From Fomitopsis serialis (lineage: Eukaryota; Basidiomycota; Agaricomycetes; Polyporales; Fomitopsidaceae): a DNA stretch of 64,000 nt. This document shows positions 36,937 through 49,614 of the stretch, piece after piece. The stretch lies in the NCBI RefSeq assembly GCF_022376445.1, contig NW_025954996.1, forward strand, positions 279,939-343,938, written 5' to 3'. Under the pieces are notes generated by a model. The model was given only the letters and a program-made list of their open reading frames with translations, did not search any database and was not told the DNA's origin. How positions within the stretch are numbered: the stretch's first letter is position 1; every line of letters begins with the position of its first letter. A program made the translations under genes and the position numbers.

Positions 36937-38420
36937 ATGGACACAGTCGAGTCGATGTAAGTGCCACTGTCCGAACGCGGGTAACATGGTTTACACATGT
37001 GGGATACAGTACACCCGCAACGTCCGAGAGCTCCTCAGCTCACGGTCCTTCGGTCCCGCGGCTTCCTGTGGAGGTCTGTGGCCGGATCATCGACCACATA
37101 GCTATGAAATGGCATGACGGTAATATAACGGGCGATCCATATCTGACCACTCTCACATCTTGTGCGCTCGTATGCCAAGACTGGTACTTCTTGACGTGCT
37201 ACCATCTCCACCAATACATCTATCTGCGAGACCGGAAGGATGTCCTCTCGCTCTCCAAATCCCTCCAAGCGCGACCGCGCTTCCGTGAGATCGTTCAAGT
37301 GGTCTTCATATCTGGCGCCTCAATCCGGCACCTGGGGACGGTTGCCGCTATGCTCGCGGGCAAGGCTCCGAAGTTGTGGAGGATCGGCATCAAGGATGCC
37401 GAGTGGACTATCCGCTCGGTTAGAATGGAGGACATCAGCTATCTAGCTGCGTCCAACTCCATTGAGGCTCTAGACCTCTCCAATGTCACCTTGTCGAGCG
37501 TCGCCCAGCTGTCCCGCCTCGTGTCGGCACTCCGGAGGCTTAGGCACATACAGTGCTTCAGAGTCGATTTCTTGCAGGAAGAGGAAGAGCGGGAAGAGCA
37601 AGTATCTCCGGCCTCACTCCCACCGAACTGTGCAAATCTGGAGATTCTCGATGTGCGATGGGTTGCACGAGCAGTCGAAGACCTCTTCGTGCAGATCCGG
37701 GCTTCTCGAGTACGCGATCTCGAGATTGGGGTGAACCACGACTTGGATCCACTGGCAATTTGGGCACCCAGCAGAAGCCAGACTTTGCTGAATGCGCATT
37801 CCACATCTGCACAAACGGTTGTGCTCCACATGCAACACAGCTATCCTGACTACTATCATACAATTGATGCTACAATGGGAAAGTCTTCTCAGTTCTCTCT
37901 CTCTCGTCAGTTGGCTGATCATTTCGTGCCTACAGAGCGAAACTACAACTTTTCACGTTACGACCACTTGTGGAGGTTGGAGTTGCGCCTGTACCACCCC
38001 TTTGTAGAATGGCCCTGGATCCCGTATATCCTGTCTCCCATCGTTTCGAAAAGCTTCCAGGCTCTGTCTGTTATGTTGGTGCTTCAGTCAGACCGCAAGC
38101 TCAAGGCCGATGACTTGGACGAGATGCTGACGACAATGGAGCACGATGGTGTTATGGCGCGATTAGACAGTGTCCTGCAGGAGAAGTACGTCTCCAGCAC
38201 TGCTGTGTCGCCCGGTGTCTGTCTAGGCATCCTCGATAAGAACAGCGTTCGGAGATCGGACGGCGAGCTTTCTGGGGTGTGTTCGGCATTCGGAGAACGG
38301 TACGATCGGTGGGACGAGCTCGTTAAACAGGGGATGCCACGCTCACATGGACAAGGCATATTGAGGTACGTAGTACTGTGGACTTCATCAAATTGCGAAG
38401 GAAAGCTGAATGCCCCTTGA
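36937..38420 (+). CDS. F-box-like protein (F-box-2), intact
   Basis: F-box-like/LRR protein of about 475 residues, a predicted SCF substrate receptor. A 20-nt first exon (36937-36956, MDTVESI) is joined across an intron ending at 37009 to TPATSESSSAHGPSVPRLP. The F-box region then reads VEVCGRIIDHIAMKW and CALVCQDWYFLTCYHLHQYI. The rest has leucine-rich strands (LAGKAPKLWRIGI, SNSIEALDLSNVTLSS) and a conserved tail ERYDRWDELVKQGMPRSHGQ, with the stop at 38420. A paralogue with the same two-exon start is inverted at 43836-45344. Compared with it, this copy is open throughout. Confidence 0.82.
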
Positions 38421-39059
38421 AGCACTGTGCATGACCTCCAGGCATACGAAAGCTGGAGGGAGGACACGCGCAGGATACATACTAGCATGCAAGCTGAACA
38501 GAAACAGGCTGCCGGAGAGGAGGTGTACCCTCGGGGCGAAGGTCAAGACAACAAGTGTCCTCGAGGCGGCACGGATTGACATCCTTGCAACTCTGCCTCC
38601 TCGCTCATGCCCTCGCGTGGAGTTCGTGAGTACAGAGCCATTGTCACTAGGTTGCTATGCTAACTTGTTGCGCGGTCTCAACGTACAGAATGATCCCGCG
38701 GCCGTAACGCGGATCGAAATATCGCTGGTGTCGTTCACATCCGCTCATGATCATGTGTAGCATTCTTTTTCGTTTTACCGGAGAATTGGAAGAACATTAG
38801 TATGAATGTCGTGCAGTCGATCGGAAGCTTCAGACATCATTACATACGACAGTACCTAAAACTAGTAAAAGAGTATTGGCTCCGGCATGCGGATTCTGCG
38901 CAGCTCTAAGGAGCGCTAGCGACGTCGAAGGTCTGTAGCACGCACAAGGATCATAGTAAGCTGCATCCATGAGATTTCCTTTGAGCAAATGTATTAGCCA
39001 ACCTTGCTGATCGTGGTATGTCCGAATACTCACAACAGCGTCCGCCGGGCATGTGGGTC
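38421..39059. other. Intergenic region between F-box-2 and F-box-3
   Basis: A 116-codon frame at 38410-38760 is open but unrecognised and overlaps the end of F-box-2. I do not call it a gene. Confidence 0.45.
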
Positions 39060-40404
39060 TCAGAACTCTTCCTCACCTATCTCTTTTCGAGTCATTGGAT
39101 CCAAAGTGGGGCGCAGGATCCGAAGCCTGCCCTCCTTCCGCAGGTCTGTTAGATGTGTAAGCAGCGCGTCGCGCATGCCCTCCATGATCGGAGCAGAGAA
39201 TCTCGTATTCCTTTCTGCCGCGCATATGAACGAGACGCGGGGGCGAGCGGACGCGAGCGGGCCTGTGGACAAGCACCTTGCGAGCGCTTCGAGGGTGCCT
39301 TTGTCGGACGCCTGGACCGTCGCCCGCACGGTCACATCGACCAGCTCGCGCGACTCCAGCTGACGCAGGATGGCCGGTATGTAGCGCAGGTCGTACATCT
39401 CGAGGTGGAGGCTCCGGAGGGAAGTCATACCCGAAAAAGCGTGTTCGGTGCAGAAGGGAACTGACAGGGTCGTTAGCACGAGGACTCAGACAGTCATCAG
39501 CGGGACTCGGCCGCTTCGGGTCTCGGGGGTGGATTCCGCAGACGACTCCATACCCAGAACACGTTGTAGAACCTGAGTGATAGGTGTTCCAACGTTCCTG
39601 CGCAAGAACGCAACAAAGAGATTACCGGGGTCACATCTTCGGATTTGATAATGCCAAGTGAGAGCTGTCTCAGCTGGGACACTGAAAACGCAGCGACGAG
39701 GATCGGGAGTAGAGGTGGACCCGCGAGATCAATGAGAGCTCGATGGTCCTCACAGTTGCCCTCTGCACATCCGGGGAAGTTGGACGATCGAGCGAAGCCG
39801 TCTCGGCGCCGGGCGGGTTGCGGGGGTATGACAGCGAGAAACATTTGAGTGACGTCGCTGTACTGAGGAGCTCAGCTAGTGTCGAGTACGGTACGCAGGT
39901 ACCGCCGAAGGAGACCAGCTCCAGAGCATCCAACCGCTGGCAGAGGTTCACGAGGCTGCTGCGCGACCTCGCAGAGAGCTGCTCCCAGTCCAAATTCTTG
40001 AGACGAAGGCTCCTGAGCGCTGTCAGTCCGTCGACGCGTATCTTAGGCAAGACTGCTTCGAGCCACGGCTGCCTCTCCTGCGGTCGCGCATGCGCGAGGA
40101 ACGCGCTCTCATTGGTGTCGCTTCTTGCCTGTTCCTCCACTGACAGTTTCAAGCCTTCCTCCAAGTGCAGTTCGCGGATATACGGGAGAACGGTCGATGC
40201 GGGTTCGCACAGGAGCTTGGCTGTCGTTGTGTAGACATACCGGGGTCGGATGTCAACCTTACGAAAGCGATGGCTACGGGCGATCGGGGACCAGCTTCGA
40301 CATACGAGAGAGCAGCTCCCCTGCGTCTTCTTGTCGGTGTAGTCCATGATGATGTCCAGCAATTCAACAGGGATGCGGGAATAACCGCGACGAAGAGATA
40401 ACAT
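39060..40404 (-). CDS. F-box/LRR-like protein (F-box-3), with one probable frameshift
   Basis: ATG 40404 gives MLSLRRGYSRIPVELLDIIM, a typical basidiomycete F-box-like N-terminus, then CSLVCRSWSPIARSHRFRKV. Leucine-rich stretches follow: IRELHLEEGLKLS, LRSLRLKNLDWEQLSARSRS, LDALELVSFGGTCVPYSTLA. Near 39735 the frame must move by one base to continue as LAGPPLLPILVAAFSVSQLR and LEHLSLRFYNVFW; without the shift, translation stops at 39670. A last exon (SLRSLHLEMYDLRYIPAILR and so on) ends at 39060 with IGEEEF. It is not closely related to F-box-2 and -4. It may be a pseudogene or carry a sequence error. Confidence 0.65.
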
Positions 40405-40821
40405 GGCGTACGGGGGTTTCTGTTGCGACTTGGGCTGAGATAAAGCAGAAGACGGTCGGGTCAGTCACATAGGAAGTTGTCGACTAGTCGCTCACCTACA
40501 GGACAGGTACTAGTAGTCAACGTCGGCTCTTGTCGTTGTTCAGTTCAACATAAGTGATAGACAGTGTAGCAATGCTGACCGAGTGAACGTAGTGATGCGT
40601 CCCAGAGATCGTGCTGTGGGTGTGCCAGTGGCGACCTGGTGGGTGCCACACTTCAAATTCAAACGCGTATGTACCAGAGCGGTTCACGTAGGAACGTTAG
40701 GAACGTGTAAGCGCCCGTCGGAACGCTCACTACCGACGGGCGCCTGAGCAGTATGTGAACGAACGTGCAGTGGCAGCCTGAGATCGCCTCCTTCCTCTCT
40801 CGTACCGGACCTGTTATCGCT
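40405..40821. other. Divergent intergenic region between F-box-3 and the PFK-2/FBPase-2 locus
   Basis: Short promoter-sized region shared by two divergent genes. No other feature seen. Confidence 0.5.
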
Positions 40822-43490
<2,669 letters not shown>

Positions 43491-43835
43491 TGAGGACAGC
43501 GTGAGGCTCTGTGAAGGCTACATTCGCGAGTACACGCTTGGAACGACCATTATACAAGCAGTTCCTGGTAGCTACAGTTCCCCGACATATCGGCCACGAG
43601 GTCATTCTACACGTTGAGTAGTTAGCAGAGCGGCCTAATGACTATGACCTGTACTCACGAGTCCCGCGCGAGGATGCAGGGCTGGTGTCAATCCGTGACG
43701 CCTTGAGGACCCTCGCCATCTCGACCCTCTGGCTGCACCTCTTCTTCGGTATTCGTCTGTTTCTTCAACATGCTGGTACGTATCCTTCGCATGTACTGGC
43801 CCATGTACTGGCCCCACTTATACTGTTCTTGTGAG
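43491..43835. other. Intergenic region between the PFK-2/FBPase-2 locus and F-box-4
   Basis: Convergent 3' ends. The true last exon of the PFK-2/FBPase-2 gene may lie in its first part, after a possible donor at 43428. Nothing else recognised. Confidence 0.45.
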
Positions 43836-45344
43836 TTATGCACAGTGCTTATAAAGAACACTCAACCTTTCTCCGCATTTTGACTCAGCCCATAGTACTA
43901 CGTACCTCAATATGCCCCGTCCATGCGAGTGTGGCATCTTCCGTCCGATGAGCTCGTCCCAGCGATCATACCGTTCCCGGAGTGCTGAACCCGTCCCAAT
44001 TAGCTCATCGCTAGGGTTTTGACTGATGACATCATGGTCAATGCCCATGCAGACACTGCGCGATGTAATATTGGAGAAGCGCGTCTCCTGTAGTATAGTG
44101 TCCAATCGAGCCAGGACATCATCCTGCTCCATTGTCGTCAGCATTCCGTCGAAGTCATCAGCCATGTGGTCTGTCGGACTCGGAAACATCAACATAACAG
44201 ATATAGCCTGGAAGTGTTTCGAGGTGATGCGCGACAGGATACGTGGATCCAGGGCCATGTTCCTGCGAAGGGGTGGTACAAGTAAATCTGCAACATCCAC
44301 AGGTGGTCGTAGTGCGAAAGGTTATAAAGTCGCTCTGTACAGACGAAGAGATTAGCCAAGTGACGAGAGAGAGAGCTAATAGGACTTTCCGACTGTGGCA
44401 TCAAGTGTGCCATCACGAACAGGAGAGCTGGGAGAAATATGGAGCACAACCGTTTCTGCAGATGTGGAACTCGCATCCAGCACAGTTGGCTTCTGCTGGC
44501 TGCCGAGGGTGGATCGAACTCGCCTTCCACCCCAAACATCAGAGTGCGCACTCGAGAGGCCCGGCTGATCTGCACGAAGAGGTCTTCAACTGCTGGTGCA
44601 ACCCACAGCACAGCGATCTCCTCCAGATTTGCACAACTCAGTGAGAGGGACGCCGGGGAGACTTGCTGTTTCTGCAAGCAGTCAACATCGTGACACCATA
44701 ACTTTTTGAGTCGCGGTAGTGCTGAAATGAGGTGGGACAGCAGGGCGGCGCTCGACAAGGTGACATTTTGGACAAAAAGAGTGTCGATGCAGGTGAACGC
44801 AGCTAGGTAGCTGATGTCCTCCATTCGGATCAAGCCGGTCGTCCATTCGGCGGATTCAATGGTCATCCTCAACAACCTCGGAGCCTTGCCCGCCAGCATA
44901 GCGGCAAACACCCCCAGGTGCTGGATCGGTTTTCGTTTCCCTGGAGAGGCACCCGATATGACGAGCTGTTGAACAACCTCATGCAGGCGTGGTCTCCCGC
45001 GGAGCGTCTTGGAGAGCGACAGGACGCTTTGCCGGTCTCGCAGATAAATGCGTTGATGTAGATGGTACCACGTCAGGAAGTACCAGTCTTGGCATACGAG
45101 CGCGCAGGTTGTGAGAGTGGCCAGATGTAGCTGTCCCTTCATAGAAGGCCAACCGAAGTCCACCCCCATTGCGACGTGGTCGATGATCCGTTCACAGACC
45201 TCCACAGGAAGCCGCGGGGTCGAAGGGCTCTGAGAGCCTGAGGAGCCTGAGGACGTTGCGGCTGCACTGTACCCTTATGTGTGAACCATGTTACCCACGA
45301 TCAAATCCCAACAGTGACACTAACGTTGACTCATCTCTGTCCAT
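43836..45344 (-). CDS. F-box-like protein (F-box-4), inverted paralogue of F-box-2, frame broken
   Basis: Exon 1 is 45344-45325 (MDRDEST) and exon 2 starts at 45266, the same tiny first exon as F-box-2. It reads TPRLPVEVCERIIDHVAM, CALVCQDWYFLTWYHLHQRI, LAGKAPRLLRMTIESAEW and EDISYLAAFTCIDTLFVQNV. Against F-box-2 there is a one-base deletion near 44490, a compensating two-base loss near 44375 and a further one-base loss near 44245. The last moves the frame away from ITSKHFQAISVMLMF, which is readable in the neighbouring frame to a stop at 43836 (ERYDRWDELIGRKMPHSHGR). Without correction the protein would end at 44189. Pseudogene or consensus error. Confidence 0.65.
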
Positions 45345-45701
45345 TCCGTTGAGAATATGCGCCACAACGATGGGGTCGTCGATTCGTGAGTCGCCGGGAG
45401 TCGCTTCCGACCGGCCAGGCTCACGACGCCGGAAGGAAAGCACGACGTCAATAAGGAGAATCGTTGGCGAACGGTGAGCCGTACCTCACGAGGATTGAAG
45501 CTGGACGAAGGGAGAGAGTACAGCCTGGACACTGAACAGGACAGCGGAGGTAACTTGATATTATGAGTGGCGTTTTCGTGAAAAATTACTTACTAGGTAG
45601 GTCGTACTCTTGTGTACTTAGTTATAGTGATGCGACTTACATTCGCGCGCGATGTGCGTCGCTGCTGGTCGCACTTTGCGTGTTCCACTGTACTCGTACA
45701 C
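45345..45701. other. F-box-4 upstream region
   Basis: Promoter-sized stretch before the minisatellite. No gene seen. Confidence 0.5.
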
Positions 45702-46015
45702 TGTGACGACTTACTCATGCACTACGACGACTTACTCGTGCGCATACCGACTTACTCGTGCACTGCGCCAACTTACTCGTGCGCTACACCGACTTACTCG
45801 TGCACTACACCAACTTACTCGTACGCTACGCCGACTTACTCGTACGCTACGCCGACTTACTTGTGCATTACGCCGACTTACTCATGCAGTATACCGACTT
45901 ACTTGTGCATTACACCGACTTACTCATGCAGTATACCGACTTACTCGTGCATTACACCGACTTACTCATGCACTGTGTTGACTTACTCGTACACTACGCC
46001 GCCTTACTCGTACAG
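45702..46015 (+). repeat. 21-bp minisatellite, about 15 copies
   Basis: Tandem units of the type CTTACTCGTGCATTACACCGA, each 21 bp, with substitutions but almost no length change. All three forward frames stay open because 21 is a multiple of three. A degenerate continuation (GACTTACTCGTAGT-like) runs on to about 46,210. Confidence 0.92.
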
Positions 46016-46372
46016 TATATACCCAGTTAACTCACTTTACCCGGCGTAGTCTGTACTCGGTAGCTGACTTACTCGTAGTGAGACTTATTCGTAGCAATCA
46101 TACACTTACTGTAGCTGGCTTACTCGAGCCGCGGCGATCATACACTTAGCACTACTGACTTACTCCGAGTTGATACACTTACACCTTGCTGAATTACGCA
46201 TTGATCGTACACTTACAGTCGACTTGCCAGCGGCTGCATCATAGGGTGCGTCCGACAGGTGCTTGCCCACTGTTAATCCGATCTCTGATGGTGCCGCAGC
46301 TTTCACTGGCAGACAACGAACCCCAGCATCCTCCGAGTCCTTCAGGCTTGCCCTTCCGTTTTGCCGACCAGT
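46016..46372. other. Degenerate minisatellite tail and upstream region of the integrase-domain gene
   Basis: Scattered ACTTACTCG and CATACACTTA motifs continue the minisatellite at low order. The last 150 bp precede the next start codon. Confidence 0.55.
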
Positions 46373-47641
46373 ATGGATCGCAACACCCGCGGAATCGATT
46401 CTTCTCGGGACCAGCAGCTCTTGAACGAGTTTCGTCTGCGGTATCATCAGTATGTGCGGAATGTTGAAGATATCACGGTGACTTCGTCCGACCCTACTGT
46501 CATTGCTCGTCTTGGCGATGACATTATGCAATTCAGCCAGCTTGTTGAACAGGTAAGCCTTCTTATACCTAACATACTGCAAGCTGACGATTACCTTGAT
46601 CTTTCTCCAGAATGCCAGTGTATTCGATGCTTCGGAGCTTACGATCATGCGGGATAGTCTTGGACTCCTTCGTCATGATGTCCACCTCCTCCACAGTGAC
46701 AGCCTCGATCAATCTCATCATGGCAGGCCTGTCATCCTCACCCAGGTCCATGGTGGTGGGCGTGGCCGACCAAGGCTTGTCATCGACCCGACGTGGCTCC
46801 GCTGGGCATATGGCCACAAGTCTATCGCGGATATAGCGCGTTTTTTAAACATACACCGATCTACTGTACGAGCTGCTCTCATTGAGTATGGCATCAGCGA
46901 GTGCCGGTCTGATCCATTCGCTGGACGCGAAGGTGAACCGAGCTACGACGATGGCAGGAGCAGTATGGAAGAGGTGGAGAACAACCCAGGCGATGGCACA
47001 CATGATGGATATGCTTCCGAATCTTCGGATGAGCATAACCAGGACTCCGAGACCAGGTATGCAAGTCTTTGCCGAGAGATACAGAGGAATCACGACTTCT
47101 TTCAGGGTTTCCGAGGCAGACAATCTGGCTGCAGATACTAGCTCCCGGGTCACCTCCTATACCCGACCTCTCACCGACATCAGTGACGACGACCTTGACA
47201 CCGCTGTCCGGGAGCTCCGGGTACATTACCGCCGCGCCGGGGCTACCATGATGGTTGGCTTTTTGCGGGGGACTCTGGGCATCCATGTCTCGAAAGCGCG
47301 GGTGAGGCAATCCCTGCTTCGAATCGACCCTGTGCGGCGCGTGTTCGATCGCATCCGCATTGAACGCCGCAAGTACCAGGTAGCTGGTCCGAACGCTCTC
47401 TGGCACCATGACGGCCAACATGGTATGTCTGTTTCGGTGTAGGTCGCAGCGATTGCCTTCTGACGTACGCGGTGCAGGTCTTATTCGCTGGCGCATCGTC
47501 ATACATGGATTCATTGATGGCTACTCAAGGCTTATTGTGGGTCTGCACGCGAGCAACAACAACCGAGGCTCAACTGTTCTTGATGTCTTTCTCAACGCCT
47601 GCCGAGTTTTTGGCACCAGATGCTGGCATGCTCATGTATGA
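46373..47641 (+). CDS. Protein with HTH and integrase-like catalytic region, truncated at the 3' side
   Basis: ATG 46373 starts MDRNTRGIDSSRDQQLLNEF, and an intron ending before 46611 joins SQLVEQ to NASVFDASELTIMRDSLGLL. A helix-turn-helix-like segment follows (WLRWAYGHKSIADIARFLNI, HRSTVRAALIEYGIS), then an acidic linker. After a third exon come LRVHYRRAGATMMVGFLRGT, VRQSLLRIDPVRRVF, PNALWHHDGQH and, across an intron, WRIVIHGFIDGYSRLIVGLH, ASNNNRGSTVLDVFLNACRV, FGT. This matches fungal and animal integrase-core-domain proteins: the Asp-containing HHDGQH and IDGYSR strands are present. Homology stops at FGT, and the frame ends at 47641, before the region that should carry the last catalytic residues. 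It is probably a truncated, domesticated or decayed transposon-derived gene. Confidence 0.7.
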
Positions 47642-47687
47642 ATCCCTGTGGTTAGCACAAATGGATCATACATAAACTCCAGAGCTT

Positions 47688-47985
47688 ACAGTGAGCCTTT
47701 ATGTATAAAGGCACTGTAGTGACTGCAGCGAGCGCCCCGCTCGCTACCCAAATGGGCAGCTGCCCTTTAGGGACAGCCCAGGTCACCCGGCGCCGGGGTG
47801 AGCTCGCGCCGGCGGCCCCAACCCAAATATAGGTCCTATCGCGCGTCCCGGATCGGGCGAACGCGATCGTGAAATGTGATCTACAAGATCTCACGTGTTC
47901 TAGTTCTAGGCATGGTGCCATATATAGCAGTGTGTATGTCGTGCTCCATGACATACACACTACGTGTGTTGCGCTCCGCAACATA
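47688..47985. repeat. Cluster of perfect and near-perfect palindromes
   Basis: Successive hairpins lie within 300 bp. The arms are 47688-47702 with 47705-47717 (ACAGTG..CCTTTAT and its complement), and 47727-47734 with 47738-47745 (AGCGAGCG/CGCTCGCT). A GGGCAGCTGCCC palindrome sits near 47755 and a TCACCCGGCGCCGGGGTGA near-palindrome at about 47783. Further arms are 47931-47940 with 47950-47959 (TGTGTATGTC/GACATACACA, 9-nt loop) and 47967-47973 with 47977-47983 (TGTTGCG/CGCAACA). The segment directly follows the truncated integrase-domain gene. Confidence 0.85.
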
Positions 47986-48000
47986 CACTTCACTGAGACT

Positions 48001-49614
48001 TTGTTCTTTGCAATGTCATTCACTGTAATAGGTCTTGCTGCAATTTACACAAAGGGCATAAAGCAGCAGCCTTCCCAATTTGGTATGTTCGAGGCCCCGA
48101 CAATTCGTCATACACTAACAAACGCTGCAGTCGTAGTGATTATATGTATTCATGCGAGTATTAATGATGTACAGTAATTTGGGATGCTAACAGCATCCCT
48201 CGCGAGCAACCCTACAAGCCCAGCCTCGACGTCCTCCATGCGCTTCGTCCCACGCTTGCGCTCCTTCACGCCCTGCGTGACGCACTCAGGAACCTGCGGT
48301 GGCCCGCAGCTGAGCATTCCCGTGGCTTGCGGCGCAAGGAGTGTGCATGGTAGCGAAGGGGTACAGCAGCCCCGGACTCGCAAAGAAGTAGCAGAGGTCG
48401 TGCTCACGGGTGCTCGCGACTCTGTGTGCAGGACGACGCGCGGCTGGAGGTAGTGGATGGCGGGCGTGGGCGTGCCGCAGCAGCGAGGATGTCGGGTAGG
48501 CCTCATCCGCCTGCACGAGGTCGACTCCATCGAGCCAGCGCGGCCACGCCGATGCAGGCCGTGTCTGACACGCTCCACGGCGCTGCGCTCGCCAAGCTCG
48601 GGCTCGCATGCGTGGACAACGGCTCGCGGACGTGGATGGCAACGGCTCGCGGGCGGGTGCAGCGCGCACGCATGCTCCCACGGAGGTCGACGCACTCGTC
48701 TTTGCTAAATCAGCATGTTAGTGGGCGATTTGGGAAGAGGAAGAGGGGGCGTACGAGCTACAGTCGATGTCGTCGATAATCGCGGCACGCATGACGCTGC
48801 CTGTGTAGTCCGAGGGGCCTCTGCTGGTCGACGCGCTGCTGTTCGTACCCGGTGACGCACCGTTTGTATTTTATCGACACACCGCCGTTCGTACTCACTG
48901 ACGCGGCTCCATTCATATGTGCCGATGCGCCGTTCGTGCTGGTCCGAGGGTCGGTCTGAAGTGGGTATGTAGATGGTAGAGCTACAGTATGGTAGCACCT
49001 GGGCGAGCCGTGCGGGCGCCCGTAAACCGAACATTTGTCTCTATTTGTTGTCTCACCAAGTTGGGCAAGCCCAATGTGCTCGGCCTATTCCTGGCCAATC
49101 ACAACGCGTTTAACGGTCCTACTTAGGACCGCAACATATCTGCAACTCACCTTCTGGGCATTTTCGCACTGTGTGTGCATATGTTAGGGATTAGTAGAGA
49201 TTAGATACATGTGTAGTCGCATAAAATACAACAAATGAGGTGCAGTAGTAGAGCAGACAAGCCAAAGTTCTCGTGTACAATAGGAATGTCTACCTACACT
49301 ACTGAACTGGTTCTCCCAGTCTCGGTCATAAGGGGTGTTGCAGCGTGATTTATACTGAACTCGTTTGTATTAGGGTATGTGCTTACTATCTTACAAGGTC
49401 TCTATTTACGATCCTTTACGAACACGTCGGCCGTGTCTGCATGCAGGAGCAGCAGAGCAGTCGGCCCTCGCCCTATGCGTTCGCGGTTGCCGTGTGTTGC
49501 GCGCGCCCCTACATAGGCCTGTTCTGCCCGCCGTCATGGTCACCCGCTTTTCGCTCACGCGCCTGCATTCCGTTCGTCGACTGTGCTTGCGTGCTGGGCA
49601 TTCGCCCGGCACGC
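48001..49614. other. Gene-poor stretch left of the retrotransposon
   Basis: No recognisable gene. A GC-rich block at about 48,180-48,780 has long overlapping open frames on both strands without a known domain. The last 170 bp (about 49,440-49,614) resemble the reverse complement of sequence right of the element (near 63,690-63,850), for example GCGTGCTGGGCATTCG. This suggests insertion into, or beside, an older repeat family. Confidence 0.5.

Noticed and set aside
38410..38760. 116-codon frame after F-box-2
   Set aside because: It overlaps the F-box-2 end in another phase and has no counterpart downstream of the paralogue F-box-4.
43619..43700. A-box-like TAGCAGAGCGG and B-box-like GGTGTCAATCC spaced as in a tRNA gene
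   Set aside because: The seven bases before the A box do not pair with any 3' acceptor strand, and no cloverleaf can be drawn; chance match.
45702..46015. Regular repeats that could be taken for a CRISPR array
   Set aside because: The 21-bp units are adjacent with no spacers and the genome is fungal; it is a minisatellite.
48150..48780. Long overlapping frames on both strands in a GC-rich block
   Set aside because: Open frames in several phases at once are expected from the base composition; no recognisable protein family.
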